From an uncultured archaeon (lineage in GTDB: Archaea; Thermoproteota; Nitrososphaeria; Nitrososphaerales; CALBXV01): a DNA stretch of 9,955 bases. The stretch spans positions 1 to 9,955 of the forward strand of contig CALBXV010000611.1 of NCBI GenBank assembly GCA_937890045.1, written 5' to 3'. The notes beneath the pieces were generated by a model. It was given only the letters and a program-made list of their open reading frames with translations. It ran no database searches and was not told the origin of the DNA. Shown piece after piece: positions 4,433 through 9,955 of this stretch; within the stretch, counting starts at the first letter, position 1; every line of letters starts with the position of its first letter. A program made the position numbers and the translations under genes.

Positions 4433-5479
4433 ATGTCTTATATTGATTCAAAGTATCTAAACATTATTGGCCCCCAGCTTCTAAAGTTTAAGAAAAAGGG
4501 GGATTTTTTATGGAATTTTCGGTGTCCTTATTGTGGAGATTCACAGAAGTCTCGCACAAAGGCAAGAGGATTTGTCTATCGTAAAAAGAATGACCTGTTT
4601 TATAAATGTCATAATTGTGGAATAGGGACAACATTAGGAAAGTTGATTGAGTATGTAGACTCTAAAGTTTACAAAGACTATATAATGGAACGATATCGAA
4701 GTGGGGTTAAAACTAATAACCCAGAGCCGGAGTTTAAATTTGATGTTCCTATCTTTCGTAAAAAGGGTATCCTTAAAAATCTCAAGTCTATTTCAGATTT
4801 ATCCAGAGATCACCCTGCAAGAAAGATTATTGAAAAAAGACTTGTACCATCAGAATTTCTCTCCGATTTATATTTATGTGAGTCATTTTACAAATTCACA
4901 AATACATTAGTACCAAATAAATTTCCTTCCTTGGATGGAGATCACCCAAGGCTGTTGATACCGTTTAGAGATGAAAAAGGAGAAGTGTTTGCATATCAGG
5001 GTAGATCATTTGGAAAGGAAAAGCCCAAATATATAACCATCAGACTTGACAATGATACAACTAAAATTTTTGGTTTGGATAGAGTCGACGATAGTAAACA
5101 AGTATATGCAGTAGAAGGTCCACTTGATAGTTTATTCTTGGATAATTGCATTGCAGTAGGTGGAGCAGATTTATCCAAGTTGAAAAATGATATAGTAATA
5201 ATTTTTGACAATGAACCAAGAAACAGAGAAATTTGTAAACAGATGGGTTCTTGCATTGACTTTGATAAGAAGATTGTAATTTGGCCAAATAGTATGAAGC
5301 ATAAAGATATCAATGATATGATTATGGCAGGACATACGAAAAAACAGATACAAGAAATTATAAATGATAATACATTTTATGGTGCAGCTGCAAAGCTCTT
5401 TTTTTCAGAATGGAAGAAAATAGATGAAAGAAGCGTGGGAAAAACAATACGACAAGAAAAAACCACCTTGGAATTATGA
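4433..5479 (+). CDS. 61: DNA primase, T4 gp61-like
   Basis: This 348-residue protein is close in length to T4 gp61 (342), the primase that works with the gp41 helicase to lay down RNA primers on the lagging strand. The N-terminal zinc domain is clear: C31-P-Y-C34-G-D-S, then C59-H-N-C62-G, with the T4-like K-A-R-G-F/W between them. The central part (LLIPFRDEKGEVFAYQGRSF) and the Toprim core follow: E228-G-P-L-D232 and the acidic I-I-F-D259-N, with KDINDMI near 291-297. There is no in-frame ATG before Met85, so ATG 4433 must be the start, yet no ribosome-binding site precedes it. The gene is probably expressed early from the promoter at 4393. The 3' end overlaps the methyltransferase gene by 56 bases. 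Confidence 0.9.
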   Translation: MSYIDSKYLNIIGPQLLKFKKKGDFLWNFRCPYCGDSQKSRTKARGFVYRKKNDLFYKCHNCGIGTTLGKLIEYVDSKVYKDYIMERYRSGVKTNNPEPEFKFDVPIFRKKGILKNLKSISDLSRDHPARKIIEKRLVPSEFLSDLYLCESFYKFTNTLVPNKFPSLDGDHPRLLIPFRDEKGEVFAYQGRSFGKEKPKYITIRLDNDTTKIFGLDRVDDSKQVYAVEGPLDSLFLDNCIAVGGADLSKLKNDIVIIFDNEPRNREICKQMGSCIDFDKKIVIWPNSMKHKDINDMIMAGHTKKQIQEIINDNTFYGAAAKLFFSEWKKIDERSVGKTIRQEKTTLEL

Positions 5480-6008
5480 TGATTTTGATGAAGATTTAAA
5501 AAAATTTCTAAGTGATACTTTTTGGCAGACAAGAATTTTAAATATAGTTGACTTGGGTTGTGGTAATGGTTCTCAAGTCTATTATATGGAAAAGTGTGGA
5601 TTTAGGGTAACAGGAACAGATATAGTTAATGCCTTAGAATATGATATTAAGGATTTTGTTATAGATGATGCGTTGGATTCTAAGTTGAATAAAAAATATG
5701 ATATTATTATAGACAGGGGGCTAATTCACAATCTATTTCATTTAAAGAAAAAAAGACACAAATACTTTGAAATGATAGGGAATATAACTCATGATGAAAG
5801 TTATATTCTTTTAAAAGTTTTAAGTCCATATGAAGCTAGGTTCAATCCAACCACTCATTCTGGACCGTATCGTTTTAATGAAAAACAACTAACAGAGTTT
5901 TTCTCTGTATTTAATTTTAAGTGTATCAAACTTGTTGATACATATTTTTATAGTAACATACAACCCCACCTAAGAGGGTATTTTAGTATTTATAGGAAGG
6001 AAACATAA
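5424..6008 (+). CDS. Class I SAM-dependent methyltransferase
   Basis: This 194-residue protein has a Rossmann-type methyltransferase core. Motif I is V42-D-L-G-C-G-N-G-S50, the acidic end of strand 2 is T-G-T-D66-I, and a D-R-G-L-I-H-N-L segment at 97-104 occupies motif IV. The N-terminal W-E-x-x-Y-x-x-x-x-x-P-W pattern (WEKQYDKKKPPW) is typical of the thiopurine-methyltransferase / TehB-like small-molecule group. There is no DPPY or NPPY motif, which argues against a DNA adenine methyltransferase. The substrate is unknown. The ATG lies inside the primase gene behind GGAAG, seven bases upstream. It sits between primase and RNR, so a link to nucleotide metabolism or host defence is conceivable but only guessed. 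Confidence 0.8.
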   Translation: MKEAWEKQYDKKKPPWNYDDFDEDLKKFLSDTFWQTRILNIVDLGCGNGSQVYYMEKCGFRVTGTDIVNALEYDIKDFVIDDALDSKLNKKYDIIIDRGLIHNLFHLKKKRHKYFEMIGNITHDESYILLKVLSPYEARFNPTTHSGPYRFNEKQLTEFFSVFNFKCIKLVDTYFYSNIQPHLRGYFSIYRKET

Positions 6009-7934
6009 ATGGCTAACAACTATTTCCCCACATCTTATCAAGAATTTATTCACTTGTCTCGTTATTCTCGTTGGTTGCCGGATAAAGAACGAAGAGAAAC
6101 GTGGGATGAAACAGTTGCTCGTTATTTTGATTTTTTTACAGAACATCTTAAAGACCTTCACGAATTTAAATTAACAAAAGAACTTAGAGATGAGTTAGAA
6201 GAAGCAGTTCTTTCCTTGAAAATTATGCCCTCTATGCGTTGTATAATGACAGCTGGAGAAGCACTTAAACGTGAGAATATTGCAGGGTATAATTGTTCCT
6301 ATATTGCTATTGATCGTGTACAATCATTTGATGAGATTCTATATGTATTAATGAATGGCACGGGTGTAGGATTTTCTGTGGAACGTCAATATGTTTCACA
6401 ATTGCCGGTAATTGCAGAAGACTTTAATCCTTCAGATACAGTGATTGTTGTTGCCGATAGTAAACTTGGTTGGGCAAGGGCATTTAAGGAATTGCTCGGT
6501 ATGTTGTATATCGGTCAAATTCCACGTTGGGATATATCAAAAATTCGTCCAGCTGGCGCCCCTTTGAAAACTTTCGGTGGTCGTGCATCTGGACCAGAAC
6601 CTTTAGAAGCGTTGTTCAATTTTTCAGTTAATATATTCAGAAATGCATCAGGACGTAAGTTATCTTCTATAGAATGTCATGATATTGTTTGCAAGATTGC
6701 AGATATTGTTGTAGTTGGTGGTGTTCGTAGGTCTGCTTTAATATCTCTTTCAAATGTTTCTGATGACCGTATGAGAGCTGCAAAGTCTGGTCAATGGTGG
6801 ACTACTGAACCTCAACGTGCTCTTGCAAATAATTCAGCATGTTATACAGAGAAGCCAGATATTGGTGTATTCATGGATGAATGGAAATCACTCTATGAAT
6901 CCAAGTCTGGTGAACGTGGTATTTTCAATCGTGAAAGTGCTGTTAAAATGGCAGAACAAAGTGGTAGACGCAATACTACAGATTATGAATTTGGAACCAA
7001 TCCTTGCTCTGAAATTATTCTGCGTAATCGTGAGTTCTGTAACTTATCAGAAGTTGTAGTTCGTGCAACTGATACAAAGACATCTCTTTTAAAGAAAGTA
7101 CGACTTGCAACGATTCTAGGAACATTTCAATCTACACTTGTTAATTTTAAATACGTTAGTAAAGCATGGAAAAAGAATTGTGAAGAAGAAAGACTCCTTG
7201 GTGTTTCTCTTACTGGTATTATGGATTCAGAAAAAACTAATGGTAAATCTCCTAGACAAGCATTATCATCTCTATTACAAGATTTGAAAAATGAAGCAAT
7301 CAGAACAAATGCAGAGTTCGCAAAGAAGATAGGTATTGAACAATCTGTCGCTGTAACGTGTGTTAAACCCTCTGGGACGGTTTCTCAGTTGGTTGACGCT
7401 GCATCTGGTATTCATGCTCGTCATAATCCTTACTATGTCCGTACAGTGCGTGGAGATAAGAAAGACCCCCTTACAAAAATGATGATGGATGCTGGTTTTC
7501 CTGTAGAGGATGATCAAACGAATCCAAGCCACACTTCTGTATTTTCTTTTCCCATGAAGGTAGATGGTTCAGCAGTGTTTCGTACAGATTTAAGTGCAAT
7601 TGAACAATTGGAATTGTGGTTAGTTTATCAAAAATATTGGTGTGAACACAAACCTTCTATTACTGTTTCCGTAAAGGAAAAAGAGTGGTTAGAAGTTGGA
7701 GCATGGGTTTATGAACATTTTGATTATATGAGTGGTGTTAGTTTCCTTCCATTCAGTGAACATACATATAAACAAGCACCTTATCAAGATATTCAAAAAG
7801 ATGAATATGAACTTCTTATTAAGGAAATGCCTAAGGAAGTTGAGTGGTCAAGGTTGTCTGATTATGAAAAAACTGATATGACTATTGCATCACAAGAACT
7901 TGCTTGTTCATCGGGGTTCTGTGAGATAACATGA
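6009..7934 (+). CDS. nrdJ: Class II (adenosylcobalamin-dependent) ribonucleoside-triphosphate reductase, monomeric RTPR type
   Basis: This 641-residue enzyme would reduce ribonucleotides to deoxyribonucleotides using B12 to generate the thiyl radical. Landmarks match the Lactobacillus leichmannii enzyme. Y-N-C96-S corresponds to C119. N331-P-C333-S-E335-I carries the radical Cys and Glu (C408/E410), and C344 (FCNLSE) is the second active-site Cys (C419) with identical 11-residue spacing. A V-K-P-S-G-T loop lies at 452-457. A C-terminal C633-x4-C638 pair (ACSSGFCEIT) corresponds to C731/C736, the pair re-reduced by thioredoxin. It is about 100 residues shorter than that enzyme; roughly half of the loss lies between C96 and C333, the half that carries the effector and dimer-mimic region. 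The start follows AGGAAGGAAAC and the previous stop directly. No intein is seen. Confidence 0.93.
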   Translation: MANNYFPTSYQEFIHLSRYSRWLPDKERRETWDETVARYFDFFTEHLKDLHEFKLTKELRDELEEAVLSLKIMPSMRCIMTAGEALKRENIAGYNCSYIAIDRVQSFDEILYVLMNGTGVGFSVERQYVSQLPVIAEDFNPSDTVIVVADSKLGWARAFKELLGMLYIGQIPRWDISKIRPAGAPLKTFGGRASGPEPLEALFNFSVNIFRNASGRKLSSIECHDIVCKIADIVVVGGVRRSALISLSNVSDDRMRAAKSGQWWTTEPQRALANNSACYTEKPDIGVFMDEWKSLYESKSGERGIFNRESAVKMAEQSGRRNTTDYEFGTNPCSEIILRNREFCNLSEVVVRATDTKTSLLKKVRLATILGTFQSTLVNFKYVSKAWKKNCEEERLLGVSLTGIMDSEKTNGKSPRQALSSLLQDLKNEAIRTNAEFAKKIGIEQSVAVTCVKPSGTVSQLVDAASGIHARHNPYYVRTVRGDKKDPLTKMMMDAGFPVEDDQTNPSHTSVFSFPMKVDGSAVFRTDLSAIEQLELWLVYQKYWCEHKPSITVSVKEKEWLEVGAWVYEHFDYMSGVSFLPFSEHTYKQAPYQDIQKDEYELLIKEMPKEVEWSRLSDYEKTDMTIASQELACSSGFCEIT

Positions 7935-8089
7935 AACTCATAGTATGTGATTCTTGCGAAGCAGAATTTTCAATTCGACATACTATGGATATATATTATT
8001 ATTCTGTAGAGTATTGTCCATTTTGCAAAAGTAGTGTTGGTGATCCAGATTTTGAAGATGATATAGAATGGAATGAGGATGAGAACTAA
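7931..8089 (+). CDS. Zinc-ribbon miniprotein with acidic tail (52 aa)
   Basis: The ATG overlaps the RNR stop as ATGA, so translation is coupled to RNR. The 52-residue product has two CxxC knuckles, C6-D-S-C9 and C29-P-F-C32, twenty residues apart with beta-type sequence between them. The last 15 residues are strongly acidic (DPDFEDDIEWNEDEN). This is the layout of a zinc ribbon, as in many phage and bacterial miniproteins. The acidic tail could mimic DNA or bind a basic partner. It overlaps the start of mazG by 17 bases. The function is unknown. Confidence 0.75.
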   Translation: MKLIVCDSCEAEFSIRHTMDIYYYSVEYCPFCKSSVGDPDFEDDIEWNEDEN

Positions 8090-8336
8090 ACTTGAACAAT
8101 TAATGATTATTACTATGGAAGAATGTGGTGAGCTTATACAAGCATGTTCTAAAAAAATACGAGGTAGCAAGACTGCCAATAAGTTACTACTAGAAGAGGT
8201 GGGTGATGTGCAATGCATGATTGACCTTATCGTAGAGAATGGATTGCTTGCAAGGGAAGATGTAAGTAGTAGGGTACAGGTTAAACGTGATAAACTAAAA
8301 AGATGGAGTGATTTGATTGAAGACTCAAAGCGCTAA
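8073..8336 (+). CDS. mazG: MazG-like nucleotide pyrophosphohydrolase
   Basis: This 87-residue all-helical protein has the paired metal-binding motifs of the MazG/dUTPase-like fold: E16-E17-C-G-E20 (ExxE) in the first helix and E42-V-G-D45 (ExxD) in the second. Such enzymes hydrolyse nucleoside triphosphates to monophosphates with Mg2+. Phage MazG has been proposed to change (p)ppGpp levels, and dNTP hydrolysis has been reported for cyanophage MazG. A single-domain length of about 90-110 is usual for phage forms. Two ATGs, at 8073 and 8079, are possible starts. The gene overlaps both neighbours, so it belongs to the RNR transcription unit. Confidence 0.85.
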   Translation: MRMRTKLEQLMIITMEECGELIQACSKKIRGSKTANKLLLEEVGDVQCMIDLIVENGLLAREDVSSRVQVKRDKLKRWSDLIEDSKR

Positions 8337-8649
8337 GGCAAAGGGTCGTAGATTTCAACAATGGGTTCGTGACCTTCTTATAGAAAAACTTGAAGTACAT
8401 CCAGAAGATATAGAAAGTCGTTCTATGGGTGCTGGTGGTGAAGACCTAATCATGGCTCGTGCTGCAAGAGAGAAATTCCCATACTCTATTGAATGTAAGA
8501 ACCAAGAGAGTTTGAACATATGGAAAGCATATGAACAAGCAACTGAAAATTCTGGTGACTATGAACCAGTATGCTTTATTAAACGAAACAATCAGAAGCC
8601 ATTAGTAGTTGTTGATGCAGAGTATTTTGTGAAGTTACACAATAAGTAA
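8317..8649 (+). CDS. PD-(D/E)XK family nuclease
   Basis: This 110-residue protein has the core of a small PD-(D/E)XK nuclease: helix G10-R-R-F-Q-Q-W-V-R-D-L-L, then G-G-E-D43-L-I-M, then the strand F-P-Y-S-I-E59-C-K61-N, followed by the helix W-K-A-Y-E-Q-A and strand P-V-C-F-I-K. D43, E59 and K61 would be the catalytic set, and the short length fits Holliday-junction-resolvase or VRR-NUC-like members. It would cleave DNA, perhaps branched intermediates during replication or packaging; the substrate is inferred. The start is TTG, with GGAG eight bases upstream inside mazG. An ATG start would remove the conserved first helix, so TTG is preferred. Confidence 0.78.
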   Translation: MKTQSAKAKGRRFQQWVRDLLIEKLEVHPEDIESRSMGAGGEDLIMARAAREKFPYSIECKNQESLNIWKAYEQATENSGDYEPVCFIKRNNQKPLVVVDAEYFVKLHNK

Positions 8650-8667
8650 TTCCAATATCAGTATACC

Positions 8668-8675
8668 CATAAATA
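8668..8675 (+). promoter_or_regulatory. Possible T4-type late promoter (CATAAATA)
   Basis: In the 48-base gap after the nuclease gene, CATAAATA differs in one base from the T4 late promoter TATAAATA and fits the looser NATAAATA form used by T4-like cyanophages. It lies 22 bases before the ATG at 8698, with a ribosome-binding site (GGAATGGAG) in between. The position at the switch from DNA metabolism to membrane/secretion genes supports a late transcript. Confidence 0.5.
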
Positions 8676-8697
8676 CTTCATAGGAATGGAGTAGTTT

Positions 8698-8976
8698 ATG
8701 GAAGCATTTAAATTAATTGCTGACCTAGGCTTTTCCATCGCAGCTGTTTTCGGCGGCGGGTTCTTTATAATATTGTTATTGAAATATATACTTGATTCGG
8801 TTGTTAGTAGGGCAAAAGGCCTGAATGGAATGATATCTGCATTAGACAACCGTGTGAAAACTATTAATAATGAAATAGTGAGATTGGATGCTCTTATATG
8901 TCATGCATTAGGAGTGAAACCCGATACTCGTAGAATGTCTGCTGCCGATGGAAAAGAGGATGCTAGGAAAGATTAA
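8698..8976 (+). CDS. Small membrane protein A of the csgF/csgG region
   Basis: This 92-residue protein has one membrane segment (about 11-32, Gly-rich then FFIILLLKYIL) close to the N-terminus. An amphipathic helix carries A48-L-D-N-R-V-x4-N-N-E-I-V-R-L-D64, and the tail is polar and charged. The layout recalls UviB/BhlA-like small holins, but the match is only in architecture. The next gene has the same plan and shares nine of twenty residues over the helix, so the two are probably duplicates. The start follows GGAATGGAG. As the first gene after a possible late promoter and just before csgF, it may act in the same pathway. Confidence 0.7.
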   Translation: MEAFKLIADLGFSIAAVFGGGFFIILLLKYILDSVVSRAKGLNGMISALDNRVKTINNEIVRLDALICHALGVKPDTRRMSAADGKEDARKD

Positions 8977-8978
8977 CT

Positions 8979-9320
8979 ATGAATAATATTGTAGACCTTG
9001 TTAATCAATATGGTGTTCCCGTTGTTGTTGCTGTGGGAATGGCGTATTTTATATTCTATATCTGGAAGTTTGTTACACACAAAATTCTTCCTAGTTTGGG
9101 TCAGGCAAGTACCACACTGATAGCGTTGATTGATAGAGTGCGAATGTTAGATAATGACATGATTAGACTAGACCAAAAGATACATACTATAATAGAAATA
9201 CAAAATCAACAGATGGACCCTTTTGAAAATGCAACACAAAAAAGAAGAGATGCTCAACAAGATAATAAAATTGATACAAATTCCGAGAAGATAAAGAAGT
9301 TACAAGGGAAAAAGAAATGA
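8979..9320 (+). CDS. Small membrane protein B, paralogue of protein A
   Basis: This 113-residue protein has one membrane segment at about residues 12-33 (GVPVVVAVGMAYFIFYIWKF), then a helix with A49-L-I-D-R-V-R-M-L-D-N-D-M-I-R-L-D65. This aligns with protein A at an offset of one residue. A longer Gln/Asp/Lys-rich tail ends in a basic KKLQGKKK. It starts two bases after the previous stop behind AGGAAAG and overlaps csgF as ATGA. The short periplasmic or cytoplasmic N-terminus and single pass allow a pinholin- or holin-like reading. An adaptor for the csgF/csgG pore is an alternative. The function is unknown. Confidence 0.7.
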   Translation: MNNIVDLVNQYGVPVVVAVGMAYFIFYIWKFVTHKILPSLGQASTTLIALIDRVRMLDNDMIRLDQKIHTIIEIQNQQMDPFENATQKRRDAQQDNKIDTNSEKIKKLQGKKK

Positions 9321-9907
9321 GATGGAATCCAAACACATCATTGGCGTTTACATTGGTGTTGTTAACAGTTCTTGTATGGAAACTTTTTGGTGGAACAGCT
9401 AGCGGTGCTGACCTGACACATAGATGGAAGTCACCTTCTTTTAGTGGAATAGGAACTAGTGCTCATTTTTTAACTATTGAGAACCAAGAGTTTACTCGTA
9501 AGGCTGATATTAGAGCAAAGGAAGAGTCTGAAATAGCTAAAAAATTAGCAGCGGCAAAGAATACAAACTATGCAAAGTTTATAGACAACTTGGAGTCAAG
9601 AATATATGCAGAGTTTTCAAAACAATTGACTGACAATTTGTTCGGTGAATCGTGTGGAACAACTTATACAACCACAACAGTTGATGGAGTAACGACAACA
9701 ACGCAAGACACTCCAAACCCACAAGAAGGAAATTCTGTTGATGGTGCAGATACAATTGTTGGTAGTAATTGTACTGGAACATATTCATTTAATGATACAA
9801 CAGTTACATACACAAAGGATGTTACGAATGATGTAGTAACACTAAACATAGCAGGGCCAGATGGTAGTCAAGTCATTACTTTACCTCTTAACGATTTCCA
9901 GTTTTAG
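9317..9907 (+). CDS. csgF: CsgF-like curli assembly protein with extra Thr-rich insert
   Basis: This 196-residue protein has a signal peptide (hydrophobic 9-24, likely cleavage after TASGA near residue 31). CsgF caps the CsgG outer-membrane pore by inserting its N-terminus. Here the mature start L-T-H-R-W-K-S-P-S-F-S-G (33-44) followed by S48-A-H-F-L-T-I-E-N-Q aligns with the E. coli pattern N-P-N-F-G-G ... LNSAQAQN. The helix FIDNLESRIYAEFSKQL and the C-terminal strands (VVTLNIAGPDGSQVITL, ending in Phe) also correspond. Compared with E. coli CsgF (138 residues) there is an insert at about 113-158, rich in Thr, Asp and Gly and bounded by C113 and C152, the only Cys in the protein, which may pair. 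The csgG-like gene starts inside its 3' end. No curlin gene is seen. Confidence 0.8.
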   Translation: MRWNPNTSLAFTLVLLTVLVWKLFGGTASGADLTHRWKSPSFSGIGTSAHFLTIENQEFTRKADIRAKEESEIAKKLAAAKNTNYAKFIDNLESRIYAEFSKQLTDNLFGESCGTTYTTTTVDGVTTTTQDTPNPQEGNSVDGADTIVGSNCTGTYSFNDTTVTYTKDVTNDVVTLNIAGPDGSQVITLPLNDFQF

Positions 9908-9955
9908 TATACTGTTCGGATGTGCAGCGATACCGCATGATCCACCTACATCAAC
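9861..9955 (+). CDS. csgG: CsgG-like outer-membrane pore lipoprotein, N-terminal fragment
   Basis: An ATG at 9861, within csgF in the +1 frame, opens a frame that runs past the window edge. The first 31 residues are a classical lipoprotein signal: MVVK, a hydrophobic stretch (SLLYLLTISSFSI) and the lipobox L18-F-G-C21. The mature start AAIPHDPPTS is Pro-rich, as in CsgG. CsgG is the lipoprotein that forms the nonameric curli export channel. The identification rests on the lipobox and on the direct link to csgF; the CsgG domain itself lies beyond the window. The overlap of 47 bases and an AGGG four bases before the start suggest coupled translation. Confidence 0.65.
   Translation, partial: MVVKSLLYLLTISSFSILFGCAAIPHDPPTS

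Noticed and set aside
4701..4910. Second-frame ORF within the primase gene
   Set aside because: It lacks a ribosome-binding site and any recognisable features, and sits wholly within a well-supported primase reading frame.
5987..5994. TATTTATA, a perfect T4 late promoter on the minus strand
   Set aside because: It would transcribe antisense through the methyltransferase, and no minus-strand gene follows. Chance is likely in AT-rich DNA.
7931..8089. Glutaredoxin reading of the CPFC motif, attractive beside RNR
   Set aside because: The protein is only 52 residues and has a second CxxC twenty residues earlier, with no thioredoxin fold length. A zinc ribbon explains it better.
1..9955. CRISPR arrays, tRNAs, rRNAs, insertion sequences, attachment sites
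   Set aside because: No spaced identical repeats, cloverleaf-like segments, transposase motifs or terminal inverted repeats were seen on reading both strands, and gaps between genes are under about 55 bases.

Overview
The window is a gene-dense, AT-rich stretch of a tailed bacteriophage genome. Every gene I can support lies on the + strand, with short gaps or ATGA/TAATG-type overlaps. The gene content points to a marine T4-like myovirus of the pelagiphage / methylophage / cyanophage sort. It has a repetitive fibre-like structural protein of a type common in such phages, a T4 gp61-type primase, an adenosylcobalamin-dependent ribonucleotide reductase, a MazG-like pyrophosphohydrolase and many tiny membrane or cysteine-rich proteins. 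I cannot name the host. The accessory genes suggest a Gram-negative marine bacterium that makes PQQ and has access to B12.

Layout: (1) 3-995 is the C-terminal part of a tail-fibre-like structural protein. (2) 1015-1756 is an i-spanin / o-spanin-like pair in which the lipoprotein signal peptide is read from inside the i-spanin gene. (3) 1753-2689 holds a conserved phage protein with Cys/His/Asp residues and an N-terminus resembling a T4 capsid-targeting sequence, then a DUF1353 protein. (4) 2689-3155 holds three consecutive cysteine-rich miniproteins of 44-54 residues. (5) 3158-4396 holds small, mostly membrane proteins, and between them lies a 23-residue ORF that looks like PqqA, the peptide precursor of the cofactor PQQ. 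(6) 4433-8649 is the DNA/nucleotide block: primase, a SAM methyltransferase, class II RNR, a zinc-ribbon miniprotein, MazG and a PD-(D/E)XK nuclease. It starts at a near-consensus sigma-70 promoter. (7) 8698-9955 starts after a possible T4-type late promoter. It holds two related membrane proteins, a CsgF homologue and the first 31 codons of a CsgG-like lipoprotein that runs off the window.

How the genes work together: RNR and MazG shape the nucleotide pool used with the primase. The spanin-like pair would act in disrupting the outer membrane at lysis. The csgF-csgG pair would build an outer-membrane curli-type pore, but no curlin subunit gene is visible, so the phage may use the pore for something other than curli. 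The PqqA-like peptide has no other pqq gene beside it. If real, it would feed the host's own PqqB-E machinery and act as a one-gene metabolic booster. It is the most interesting item here, together with the phage csgF/csgG module.
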